Source: Gammaproteobacteria bacterium (GTDB taxonomy: Bacteria; Pseudomonadota; Gammaproteobacteria; GCA-001735895). Taken from it: 43,743 nucleotides of DNA. The notes under the pieces were generated by a model. It ran no database searches, was not told the DNA's origin, and saw only the letters and a program-made list of their open reading frames with translations. Of this stretch, positions 8,233 to 16,206 are shown piece by piece. The stretch covers positions 1-43,743 of the forward strand of contig JAAEMR010000195.1 of assembly GCA_024225395.1 (NCBI GenBank). Direction: 5' to 3'. Every line of letters starts with the position of its first letter. Position 1 is the stretch's first letter. The translations under genes and the position numbers were made by a program.

Positions 8233-9219
8233 ATGTCTAACGTCACAATGCGTGAAATGTTGGAAGCGGGCGTGCACTTCGGTCACCAAACTCGTTTCTG
8301 GGATCCAAAAATGGCGCCATATATCTTTGGCGAACGTAACAAAATTCATATCATTAACCTGGAAAAATCATTACCTATGTGTAATGACGCCATCAGTTAC
8401 CTGGGTAGCGTAGCTGCCAAGAAAGGTAAGGTTCTGTTTGTAGGTACTAAACGTGCTGCAAGCGACTCCGTGAAAAAGCACGCTGAAAGTTGCAATATGC
8501 CTTACGTCAATCACCGTTGGTTGGGTGGCATGCTGACTAACTTTCGCACCGTACGCCAGTCAATTCGTCGTTTAAAAGAACTGGACGATATGGAAGCAAA
8601 TAATTCTTATGAAGCGAAAAACAAAAAAGAAATATTAAACCTTCATCGTGAGCAGGAAAAACTGAATAAAACCCTGGGTGGTATCAAGGAAATGGGTGGA
8701 TTACCTGCAGCATTGTTTGTTATCGATGTTGGCTATGAAAAAATAGCAATTCAGGAAGCCAATAAGTTAGGTATTCCTGTTGTTGGTGTCGTGGATACTA
8801 ATAACTCACCTGCTGAAGTTGAATACATTATCCCTGGTAATGATGACTCTATGCGAGCTATTAACCTGTATGCCGGTTTAGTTGCGGACTCAATCAATGA
8901 AGGAAAAGCTTCAATTACAGTTGCTAGTGGTGATGATGAAATGGTTGAGGTAGCTGAAGAAGCGACTCCAGCACCAGCAGCTAAAAAGAAAGTAGCGGTA
9001 AAAGTGAAAGCTAAAGCGACTGCCAGTATAGAAGATCCTGCTGCAGAGGAAGCTGCGGCTGAAGAAGCTACTGCTACAGAAGAGGCTGCGCCTGCTGAGA
9101 AGGCTGCTACCAAGAAGGCCGCAACCAAGAAAGCTGCTACCAAGAAGGCCGCAACCAAGAAAGCTGCTACTAAAAAGGCCGCAACTAAAAAAGCTGCTGC
9201 TAAAAAAGACGCAGAGTAA
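8233..9219 (+). CDS. rpsB: Small-subunit ribosomal protein S2 with Lys/Ala-repeat C-terminal tail
   Basis: The frame is open from 8212, but GGAG at 8220-8223 and the conserved [20 protein letters not shown] place the start at 8233, giving 328 residues. Residues 1 to about 230 are canonical S2 ([46 protein letters not shown]). The usual bacterial length is about 240-250, so roughly 80 residues are extra: an acidic Ala/Glu-rich stretch ([15 protein letters not shown]) followed by repeated KKAAT units ending AAAKKDAE. The tail resembles histone H1-like or nucleic-acid-binding Lys/Ala repeats; its role is unknown. First gene of the rpsB-tsf unit. Confidence 0.96.
   Translation: MSNVTMREMLEAGVHFGHQTRFWDPKMAPYIFGERNKIHIINLEKSLPMCNDAISYLGSVAAKKGKVLFVGTKRAASDSVKKHAESCNMPYVNHRWLGGMLTNFRTVRQSIRRLKELDDMEANNSYEAKNKKEILNLHREQEKLNKTLGGIKEMGGLPAALFVIDVGYEKIAIQEANKLGIPVVGVVDTNNSPAEVEYIIPGNDDSMRAINLYAGLVADSINEGKASITVASGDDEMVEVAEEATPAPAAKKKVAVKVKAKATASIEDPAAEEAAAEEATATEEAAPAEKAATKKAATKKAATKKAATKKAATKKAATKKAAAKKDAE
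9103..9210 (+). repeat. 30-bp tandem repeat encoding KKAAT units in rpsB
   Basis: A 30-base unit (starting GCTGCTACCAAGAAGGCC) occurs at 9103-9132 and identically at 9133-9162, then with silent changes (CC to CT, AAG to AAA) at 9163-9192, followed by a partial copy to 9210. Each unit is itself a doubled 15-base AAxKK-type module. Near-identical codons in the first two copies suggest recent duplication or slippage. Confidence 0.9.
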
Positions 9220-9245
9220 CTAAGTACTTTCGAGTAACGCCTGCT

Positions 9246-9278
9246 AACCCTGACCTGGTAATGAACTGGCTCAGGGTT
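9246..9278 (+). promoter_or_regulatory. Intercistronic hairpin between rpsB and tsf
   Basis: AACCCTGA at 9246-9253 pairs perfectly with TCAGGGTT at 9271-9278, and an inner TGG/CTGG-like pairing plus outer GC-containing segments can extend the stem. No T-run follows, so it is unlikely to be a full terminator. It could act as a partial attenuator or an mRNA-stability element setting the S2 to EF-Ts ratio. Confidence 0.6.
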
Positions 9279-9334
9279 GCGGCGAGTTAGTCTGTATAAG
9301 AACTGTAAAGAATTAAATTTATGAGGAATACAAC

Positions 9335-10207
9335 GTGGCTATAACAGCATCCCTGGTAAAAGAACTGCGCGAAAGAACGGGCGCAGGCATGATGGAGTGT
9401 AAAAAAGCACTGGTTGAATGTGATGGTGACATCGAAGCGGCAGCCGAATTAATGCGTAAATCCGGTGCAGCTAAAGCTGATAAAAAAGCTGGACGTATTG
9501 CAGCTGAGGGTTCAGTAACGATTAAAGTTTCAGATGATGGAAAGAAAGCCGTCATTGTTGAAGTAAACAGTGAAACTGATTTCGTTGCTAAAGATGACAA
9601 TTTTAAAGCATTCACAAATTCTGTGGCTGATGTCATTTTTAATACTGAACCCGCTGATGTTGATGCATTAAATGCTTCGTCAACTGCTGATGGACAAACT
9701 ATTGAACAGGCTCGCGAAGCATTGATCGCCAAGATTGGTGAAAATATTAAAGTGCGTCGTTTTGAAATTGTGACGACAGAAAACTCTTTAGCATCCTACC
9801 AGCATGGAGCTCGTATCGGTGTTTTAGTAGAATCGACAGCAGAAAATGAAATGGCTCGTGATATCGCAATGCATATTGCTGCGGTTAAGCCACAGTGTAT
9901 TCAGGAGTCTGATGTTCCTGCTGAAGATGTTGAGAAGGAAAAAGGTATTTTAATTGCGCAGGCTGAGTCTAGTGGCAAGCCACCGGAAATCATCGAAAAA
10001 ATGATTATGGGTCGGTTAAAGAAATTCCTGGCAGAAATCACCCTGTTAGGGCAACCTTTTGTTAAAGATCCGGATCAAACTGTTGGAAAGTTACTGAGTT
10101 CTGCAAAAGCAGACGTGAACCGTTTCATTCGATATGAAGTCGGTGAAGGTATAGAAAAGAAACAGGAAGACTTCGCTGCTGAAGTTGCTGCTCAGATGAA
10201 AGGCTGA
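9335..10207 (+). CDS. tsf: Translation elongation factor Ts
   Basis: 290 residues, normal length, with a GTG start at 9335 preceded by a good GAGGAA ribosome-binding site at 9323-9328. Signature elements seen: an N-terminal UBA-like domain, [14 protein letters not shown], and the core motif [16 protein letters not shown]. Established role: guanine nucleotide exchange factor for EF-Tu in the cytoplasm. It lies 115 bases downstream of rpsB, the standard pairing, and is followed by a strong rho-independent terminator. Confidence 0.97.
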   Translation: MAITASLVKELRERTGAGMMECKKALVECDGDIEAAAELMRKSGAAKADKKAGRIAAEGSVTIKVSDDGKKAVIVEVNSETDFVAKDDNFKAFTNSVADVIFNTEPADVDALNASSTADGQTIEQAREALIAKIGENIKVRRFEIVTTENSLASYQHGARIGVLVESTAENEMARDIAMHIAAVKPQCIQESDVPAEDVEKEKGILIAQAESSGKPPEIIEKMIMGRLKKFLAEITLLGQPFVKDPDQTVGKLLSSAKADVNRFIRYEVGEGIEKKQEDFAAEVAAQMKG

Positions 10208-10214
10208 GTTATTT

Positions 10215-10242
10215 AAAAAGGCCGCTTTTGCGGCTTTTTTTT
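10215..10242 (+). terminator. Rho-independent terminator after tsf
   Basis: GCCGC (10221-10225), loop TTTT (10226-10229), GCGGC (10230-10234), flanked by an A-tract on the left and eight T residues on the right. It lies 8 bases after the tsf stop and separates rpsB-tsf from pyrH-frr. Confidence 0.9.
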
Positions 10243-10267
10243 AAACTGTCATATTTGATTTATCACA

Positions 10268-10475
10268 TCACCAAGGGCACCAACGCCTACATGGACGTAG
10301 GTAGAGCACCAACAGTAGGCGCTTTAGGCGATGCAGCAGCTATTGCCGGGAACACCAAAGTTTAAGTTTTAGGGTATAGCAATCATTAAGGCTTCTAGTT
10401 TTAAGGTAAACTTAATCAACTTTTTAAAAAACATCTTCGTGTTCCCTGTGTTCTTCGTGGTAAATAATTTTAAAT
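10268..10475. repeat. Degenerate intergenic repeat region upstream of pyrH
   Basis: The tsf-pyrH gap has no coding frame but contains short inverted segments (GCCTAC... and GTAGGC between about 10286 and 10322, with CCTAC/GTAGG inside). Near its end, about 10434-10466, is a block reading CTTCGTG...GTGTTCTTCGTGGTAAATA that is closely repeated before cdsA at about 12725-12756. The similarity is visible by eye. It looks like a decayed dispersed intergenic repeat; the pyrH promoter presumably lies here too but was not identified. Confidence 0.5.
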
Positions 10476-10502
10476 TGCTGGAAAATTAATAGTGAGAAAT
10501 AA

Positions 10503-11219
10503 ATGTCAGAGTTAAAATATAAACGTTTATTAGTCAAATTGAGCGGCGAAGCTTTGATGGGACAATATGATTTTGGTATTGACCCTGATGTTATAAAACT
10601 ACTTGCTGTAGAACTTGATAACCTGCAACAGGCGGGTGTCGAAATGGGTGTGGTTATAGGCGGTGGGAATATCTTCCGCGGAGCAGGACTGGCCCAGGCC
10701 GGGCTTGACCGGGTCGCAGGCGATCATATGGGTATGCTGGCAACGGTTATGAATGCTATAGCGCTAAAAGATGGTTTACAGAAACAGGGGCTGAAAGTCT
10801 CGGTCATGTCAGGTTTAGATCTACCTCAGGTTTGTGATAACTATACTCAGCGTGCGGCAAGAGAAAGAATCGGTCAGGGTGAAATCGTTATTTTTGCGGC
10901 TGGAACAGGTAATCCTTATTTTACCACTGATACCGGCGCCAGTTTGAGAGCCATAGAAATCCAGGCTGATCTAATGATTAAGGCGACTAACGTTGACGGG
11001 ATTTATGATGCCGATCCTGTGGAAAATCCTTCAGCTAAAAAATATGATCATATTACCTATGATCAGGCGATTAACCAGAGACTGGCTGTTATGGATATTA
11101 CGGCGATGGTTTTATGCAATGAAAACAACCTGGATATGTCTGTCTGTAATATCAGTGAAACAGGCGCATTATTATCTCTGGCTCAGGGTGAAAACCTGGG
11201 CACAAGAGTAACCCAATAG
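10503..11219 (+). CDS. pyrH: UMP kinase
   Basis: 238 residues, normal for bacterial UMP kinase of the amino-acid-kinase fold. Seen: [14 protein letters not shown] (phosphate-binding Lys and glycine loop), [27 protein letters not shown], and the nucleotide-site stretch [12 protein letters not shown]. Reaction: UMP + ATP to UDP + ADP in pyrimidine nucleotide synthesis, typically activated by GTP and inhibited by UTP. The ribosome-binding site is weak (GTGAGAAATAA). It starts a tight series of genes; frr follows after 16 bases. Confidence 0.97.
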   Translation: MSELKYKRLLVKLSGEALMGQYDFGIDPDVIKLLAVELDNLQQAGVEMGVVIGGGNIFRGAGLAQAGLDRVAGDHMGMLATVMNAIALKDGLQKQGLKVSVMSGLDLPQVCDNYTQRAARERIGQGEIVIFAAGTGNPYFTTDTGASLRAIEIQADLMIKATNVDGIYDADPVENPSAKKYDHITYDQAINQRLAVMDITAMVLCNENNLDMSVCNISETGALLSLAQGENLGTRVTQ

Positions 11220-11235
11220 ATTAGAGGAAATTAAC

Positions 11236-11793
11236 ATGATTAATGATATCCAGCAGGATGCATTAACTCGAATGAATAAAAGTATCGAGTCTTATAAAAC
11301 AGAATTGCTGAAAATTCGTACAGGTCGTGCTCATGCCAGCTTGCTGGACCACGTGATGGTTGATTTTTACGGTAGCATGGTGCCAATCAGTCAGGCTGCA
11401 AATATCTCTGTCGAAGATTCGCGCACATTAGCCGTAACGGCCTGGGATGGCAGCATGATTAAGGCGATAGAAAAAGCCATCATGACTTCAGATTTGGGAT
11501 TGAACCCGAATTCTGCAGGCAATGTGATTCGAGTTCCTATGCCACCTTTGACTGAAGAGCGTCGCCGTGATCTGGTAAAAGTGGTTAAGGAGTTAACCGA
11601 AAATGCTCGAGTTGCAGTCAGAAATATTCGCCGTGATGCAAACAGTGACTTGAAAGCGTTGCAAAAAGATAAGGATATTTCAGAAGATGACGAACATAAA
11701 GGTCAAGACCTGGTGCAAAAAGTGACTGATCAATCGGTAGCAAAGCTTGAAGAGTTGCTGCAGGTAAAAGAAAAAGAATTAATGGAAATCTAG
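11236..11793 (+). CDS. frr: Ribosome recycling factor
   Basis: 185 residues, exactly the usual length. Conserved stretches are visible: [23 protein letters not shown], the central [16 protein letters not shown], and the helical C-terminal region [22 protein letters not shown] ribosome-binding site lies at 11223-11228. Role: together with EF-G it splits post-termination ribosomes in the cytoplasm. It sits between pyrH and uppS in conserved order. Confidence 0.97.
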   Translation: MINDIQQDALTRMNKSIESYKTELLKIRTGRAHASLLDHVMVDFYGSMVPISQAANISVEDSRTLAVTAWDGSMIKAIEKAIMTSDLGLNPNSAGNVIRVPMPPLTEERRRDLVKVVKELTENARVAVRNIRRDANSDLKALQKDKDISEDDEHKGQDLVQKVTDQSVAKLEELLQVKEKELMEI

Positions 11794-11821
11794 TCGGCTG
11801 GTTTTCTATTGGTAAAACTCG

Positions 11822-12553
11822 ATGAGTGACAATTCAGCGCAAGTTCCACAACATGTCGCCATTATCATGGATGGTAATGGTCGGTGGGCCCAAAAGCGAT
11901 TAATGCCTCGTACCTATGGGCATAAAAAAGGTGTTGAAGCGACCAGGCAAGCAATCTCTTTTTATGCCAAATCGGGTGTCAGTCAACTGACCCTGTTCGC
12001 ATTTAGTAGTGAAAACTGGAACCGTCCGAAGGATGAAGTCTCCACCTTAATGTCCCTGTTTATCAGTTCTTTACAGAAAAATACTGAAGAATTACATACC
12101 AATGGTATCCGTATTCGCTTTATTGGTGATCGAACTGCTTTTAGTGAAAAACTGATAAACCAGATTGAAGAGTCCGAGAAAATAACTCTAAACAACAAAG
12201 TTATGACGCTGAATATTGCCGCGAACTATGGTGGGCAATGGGATATTCTACAAGCCGTTCAAAAGTTGGCGCAAAAAGTTGAAAGCAGGGAAATCTCGGC
12301 TGCTGATATTTCATCAGAATTATTTGTCACAGAATTAAGCCTGGCGGGCTCGCCCGATCCTGATCTATTTATTCGCACCGGTGGTGAAAAACGCATCAGT
12401 AATTTTTTATTGTGGCAAATAGCCTATGCCGAATTATTTTTTACTGATGTATTATGGCCTGATTTTTCCGTGGAAGAGATGCAGCAATCATTAGAGACTT
12501 TTGCCAGTCGTCAGCGACGCTTTGGTAAAACTGCAGAACAGCTTAAGGCTTAA
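11822..12553 (+). CDS. uppS: Undecaprenyl (isoprenyl) diphosphate synthase
   Basis: 243 residues. The family signature HVAIIMDGNGRWAQKR is at the N-terminus with catalytic D17, followed by TLFAFSSENWNRP and the C-terminal PDLFIRTGGEKRISNFLLWQ with the substrate-binding RTGGExR motif. Reaction: sequential cis condensation of isopentenyl diphosphate onto farnesyl diphosphate to make the C55 carrier lipid precursor for peptidoglycan and O-antigen. It acts on the cytoplasmic face and sits 28 bases after frr. Confidence 0.97.
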   Translation: MSDNSAQVPQHVAIIMDGNGRWAQKRLMPRTYGHKKGVEATRQAISFYAKSGVSQLTLFAFSSENWNRPKDEVSTLMSLFISSLQKNTEELHTNGIRIRFIGDRTAFSEKLINQIEESEKITLNNKVMTLNIAANYGGQWDILQAVQKLAQKVESREISAADISSELFVTELSLAGSPDPDLFIRTGGEKRISNFLLWQIAYAELFFTDVLWPDFSVEEMQQSLETFASRQRRFGKTAEQLKA

Positions 12554-12560
12554 CATTATT

Positions 12561-12757
12561 TCACCACGAAAAACACTGACAGCACGATGAGTAAAATTTA
12601 ACGAAATGATATTTGATAAGGTATTGTTTATTTCGGCATGGAATACTTAAAACAGCTTAATTTATGAACTTGATAGAGAAATTATTTAAAGACAGGAAAC
12701 AATGCTACACCTTCAACATGTCCCCTTCGTGTTTTTCGTGAGCTTCGTGGTAAATAT
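12561..12757. repeat. MITE-like intergenic repeat between uppS and cdsA
   Basis: The uppS-cdsA gap (12554-12765) has no gene. Its ends are inverted relatives: CACCACGAAAAACAC near 12562 and GTGTTTTTCGTGAGCTTCGTGG near 12732-12753, whose complement is ACCACGAAGCTCACGAAAAACAC. The right end also matches a block before pyrH (CTTCGTGGTAAATA). Terminal inverted repeats with a non-coding core of under 200 bases resemble a miniature transposable element; no target duplication was identified. Confidence 0.45.
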
Positions 12758-12765
12758 TTAAGATA

Positions 12766-13587
12766 ATGTTAAAACAGAGAGTTATTACTGCAATTATATT
12801 GGCACTGGTGGTGGTTGGTACCATCTTTGGGCTGGATAGCTTCTATGTGTCTGTATTGCTGGCGGTGACCCTGTTTTTCTCCATGTCAGAAATGATCAAT
12901 ATGACGGTGAGTAAATCAACTGTTGTACAATGGATTGGAGGGCTGCTAATGGTGGGACTATTCTTCCTGGCGTTACCTTCAATGCGTATTCATTTCATTT
13001 TCTATCACAGTTATGCCGGTTTACTGATTTGGATATCAATTTTACTGTTTATGCTTCATTACCGTTTTTCAGGTGAATGGAGATTTTCTGCCAGACTGGC
13101 TGTAAGCCTGTTTTCTACGGCTTTATTCTGGATATGCATCAATGGCCTGTATTTTATTCATGCTCATTTTGAACAGGGAGCCTGGTTATTGATGTATATG
13201 CTGACCCTGGTCTGGGTAGCGGATATCGGGGCCTATTTTTCAGGTAAAAAATTCGGACGCCGCAAGTTAGCGCCGGGCATTAGTCCGGGCAAAACATGGG
13301 AAGGCGTCATAGGTGGAATAGTGCTTAACAGTCTCTGGATTACTATTGTTTATCTGCTATCGGATGGTTGGGGAATAGCCTATCTGCCATTTCTGATTCT
13401 GGGTCTGGTGACTTCGGGCTTATCCGTTGTCGGCGATTTATATGAAAGTATTTTAAAACGCGAGGCAGGGCTAAAAGATAGTGGTAATACTTTACCCGGG
13501 CACGGTGGCATTCTTGATCGTATCGATTCCGTGATTGCCGCTACGCCGGTATTTTTATCCGGACTGTATATTTTAGGGGCCGTTTAA
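12766..13587 (+). CDS. cdsA: Phosphatidate cytidylyltransferase (CDP-diglyceride synthase)
   Basis: 273 residues with about seven or eight hydrophobic helices, as expected for an inner-membrane CdsA. The C-terminal family signature is clear: ESILKREAGLKDSGNTLPG followed by HGGILDRIDS, plus WVADIGAYFSGKKFGRRKL and the ISPGKTWEG motif earlier. Reaction: phosphatidate + CTP to CDP-diacylglycerol, the precursor of all phospholipids. It overlaps the dxr start by one base (TAATG), indicating translational coupling. Confidence 0.96.
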   Translation: MLKQRVITAIILALVVVGTIFGLDSFYVSVLLAVTLFFSMSEMINMTVSKSTVVQWIGGLLMVGLFFLALPSMRIHFIFYHSYAGLLIWISILLFMLHYRFSGEWRFSARLAVSLFSTALFWICINGLYFIHAHFEQGAWLLMYMLTLVWVADIGAYFSGKKFGRRKLAPGISPGKTWEGVIGGIVLNSLWITIVYLLSDGWGIAYLPFLILGLVTSGLSVVGDLYESILKREAGLKDSGNTLPGHGGILDRIDSVIAATPVFLSGLYILGAV

Positions 13588-14816
13588 TGAGGGACGCTTC
13601 GACTAAAGCGGTTACTATTCTGGGTGCAACAGGCTCAATCGGTTTAAATACGCTGGATGTTTTGTTTCGCCATGCAGACCGGTTTCATTTGTATGCAATT
13701 ACGGCCAATACCCAGGTTGAGAAAATGGCGGAAATTTGTCGTACATACCGACCTGAAATCGCAGTGATGGCCGATACTGCCAGTGCAGAACAGCTAAAAG
13801 AACTGCTGCAGAATGAAAAAGGTATCAGCATTCTGGGTGGGTCAGAAGCGTTAAATGAAGTAGCCAGTGCGGAATCTGTTGATATTGTCATGGCGGCTAT
13901 TGTTGGTGCTGTAGGCCTGATGCCTACGTTATCGGCAGCACGTGCCGGAAAACGAATCCTGTTAGCGAATAAAGAAGCGCTGGTGATGGCGGGGCACTTG
14001 TTTATGACGGAAGTTGAACAACATAATGCTGAACTACTACCGATAGACAGTGAACATAATGCCATATTTCAATGCCTGGAGAGTGGCTACCAGCATGAGT
14101 TGACTCGCAATGGATTAAATAATAAAGGCCCAAAAAGTAAAGGCGTAACAAAAATTTTACTCACCGGTTCGGGTGGACCATTTCGTGAATACCCGCTGGA
14201 TAAATTCGACGAAATAACACCCGAGCAGGCAATTGCTCATCCTAACTGGAGTATGGGACCCAAAATTTCGGTAGATTCAGCCACCATGATGAATAAAGGT
14301 CTGGAGTTGATAGAGGCATGCTGGTTGTTTAATGTGCAGCACGAGGATGTGGAAATAGTGTTGCATAAGCAGAGTATTATCCATTCGATGGTGGCTTATA
14401 ACGATGGTTCGGTGCTGGCTCAAATGGGAAATCCCGACATGCGCACACCCATTGCAAATGCCCTGGGCTGGCCTGAGAGGATAGCCAGTGGCGTGGAACC
14501 TTTAGACCTCTTCAAGGTCTGTCAATTGAACTTTGAAAAAGCAGATGAAAATCGTTTTCCCTGTTTGCGTCTTGCTCGTCAGGCTATTCAGCAGGGTGGA
14601 ACCAGTATGGCAATTTTAAATGCTGCCAATGAAGTGGCGGTGCAGGCGTTTCTGCAGTCTCAAATCACATTTACCCGGATAGCTGAATTAATTGAACTCA
14701 CGATGAAACATGTAGCCCACCAGCAAACGGACAGTTTGCAGCAAATTCTGGCAGATGATCAGGCAGCACGAAAATTTGTTAATCATCAGCTAAGCGTGAT
14801 GTCCGTGGAAGTATAG
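13587..14816 (+). CDS. dxr: 1-deoxy-D-xylulose-5-phosphate reductoisomerase
   Basis: 409 residues, close to the usual 390-400. The N-terminal NADPH-binding motif ILGATGSIGLNTLDV (G13, G16, G19) is followed by LLANKEALVMAG, the metal-site region LLPIDSEHNAIFQ, the flexible loop GSGGPFRE, and HPNWSMGPKISVDSATMMNK. Reaction: DXP to methylerythritol 4-phosphate, the committed step of the non-mevalonate isoprenoid pathway that feeds the uppS product upstream. It overlaps the cdsA stop by one base; rseP follows after 3 bases. Confidence 0.97.
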   Translation: MRDASTKAVTILGATGSIGLNTLDVLFRHADRFHLYAITANTQVEKMAEICRTYRPEIAVMADTASAEQLKELLQNEKGISILGGSEALNEVASAESVDIVMAAIVGAVGLMPTLSAARAGKRILLANKEALVMAGHLFMTEVEQHNAELLPIDSEHNAIFQCLESGYQHELTRNGLNNKGPKSKGVTKILLTGSGGPFREYPLDKFDEITPEQAIAHPNWSMGPKISVDSATMMNKGLELIEACWLFNVQHEDVEIVLHKQSIIHSMVAYNDGSVLAQMGNPDMRTPIANALGWPERIASGVEPLDLFKVCQLNFEKADENRFPCLRLARQAIQQGGTSMAILNAANEVAVQAFLQSQITFTRIAELIELTMKHVAHQQTDSLQQILADDQAARKFVNHQLSVMSVEV

Positions 14817-14819
14817 GCA

Positions 14820-16199
14820 ATGGAATTGATATCTGTTTTTCAAAGCGCTTTAGCATTTATTGCTGCTATTGGCATTCTGGTCACTATACATGAGTTTGGT
14901 CATTACTGGGTTGCGCGTTTATGCGGCGTAAAGGTGTTAAGGTTTTCTGTTGGTTTTGGAAAACCACTGTGGACTAAAAAAGCAGGAATTGATCAAACAG
15001 AATACGTACTCGCAGCGATACCGCTGGGCGGATACGTTAAAATGTTAGACGAGCGTGAAGGCGAAGTTGCAGAAGAAGAGCTGGAACGTGCCTTTAACCG
15101 TCAGCATGTATCGAAGCGCCTGGCTATTGTGGTTGCGGGTCCGATGTTTAATTTTCTGTTTGCAATTGCGGCCTATAGCCTGATGTATATCAGCGGTGTT
15201 AATGGCATTAAACCGTATATTGGTGAGATTACAAATCCCAGTATTGCCTGGTCAGCGGGTGTTCAGCAAAAAGACCTTATTATGTCAGTTAATGGTATCG
15301 AAACCTTAAGCTGGGAAAAGGCACGTTTAACGTTGATGCAGGAATCGGTCGATGGCGCCGTGTTAAAAATGCAGGTTCAGGGTAAAGACTTTCAAATCCG
15401 GGATTTACAGCTTGATACCAGTGAATTGAACTTTTTACAGGATGAAAAGACGGATCTGCTGAAGCAAATTGGCTTCGGTATGTGGCGCCCTAAAATTCCA
15501 CCGAAAATTGATGAAGTGATTGCAGGTGGTGCAGCAGAAGCGGCAGGTTTAAAAGCCGGGGATAAAATTATTTCTCTGAACGGAAAGAAAATTGACAATA
15601 TTCGTCTCTGGGTTGATTTAATCAGGGCTAATGCTGGGGTAGATTTACCGCTGGTCGTTCGGCGTGATGGACAAAGAATCGAACTCTTATTAACGCCTCG
15701 AGCGAAAATGGATGAGGGTAAAGAAATAGGTTACATCGGGGTGAAAAATGTGATTGTCATTCCCGAGGAAATGCGCCAGCAATTGCAAGTTGTTGAGAAG
15801 TATGGTGTTTTTGACGCAACACTTGAAGCCATTAATAAAACCTGGCAAATGTCAGTATTAACGCTCAAGGTTCTTGGTAAACTGGTGGTTGGTGAAGCCA
15901 GTGTGAAAAACCTGAGTGGGCCAATTACTATTGCAAAATACGCAGGTCGATCGGCTCAAATAGGATTGGAGCAGTTTTTTGCTTTCCTCGCCATTATCAG
16001 TATTAGTCTGGGAGTATTAAATTTATTACCAGTTCCGATGCTGGATGGAGGGCATTTGATGTATTACTGTATTGAAATAATAAAAGGAAGTCCTGTCTCT
16101 GAAGCTATGGAAGCTATTGGTCAGCGTGTTGGTATGGCATTATTGATGATGTTAATGTCGATAGCGATTTATAATGATGTGTTGCGAATAGTGGAGTAA
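14820..16199 (+). CDS. rseP: Site-2 regulated intramembrane zinc protease RseP
   Basis: 459 residues. The zinc motif HEFGH (H24, E25, H28) lies in the first transmembrane helix, and the second active-site motif NLLPVPMLDGGHL has D409 in a C-terminal membrane segment. Two PDZ domains occupy the periplasmic middle, the second seen as DEVIAGGAAEAAGLKAGDKI. Known role: second cleavage of anti-sigma factor RseA and clearance of signal peptides, controlling the sigma-E envelope stress response. Conserved position between dxr and bamA. Confidence 0.96.
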   Translation: MELISVFQSALAFIAAIGILVTIHEFGHYWVARLCGVKVLRFSVGFGKPLWTKKAGIDQTEYVLAAIPLGGYVKMLDEREGEVAEEELERAFNRQHVSKRLAIVVAGPMFNFLFAIAAYSLMYISGVNGIKPYIGEITNPSIAWSAGVQQKDLIMSVNGIETLSWEKARLTLMQESVDGAVLKMQVQGKDFQIRDLQLDTSELNFLQDEKTDLLKQIGFGMWRPKIPPKIDEVIAGGAAEAAGLKAGDKIISLNGKKIDNIRLWVDLIRANAGVDLPLVVRRDGQRIELLLTPRAKMDEGKEIGYIGVKNVIVIPEEMRQQLQVVEKYGVFDATLEAINKTWQMSVLTLKVLGKLVVGEASVKNLSGPITIAKYAGRSAQIGLEQFFAFLAIISISLGVLNLLPVPMLDGGHLMYYCIEIIKGSPVSEAMEAIGQRVGMALLMMLMSIAIYNDVLRIVE

Positions 16200-16206
16200 T
16201 TTTAAG

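Noticed and set aside
8751-9158. 135-codon minus-strand frame rich in Ala/Val opposite rpsB
   Set aside because: It is the antisense shadow of the Lys/Ala repeat and has no start signal or family resemblance.
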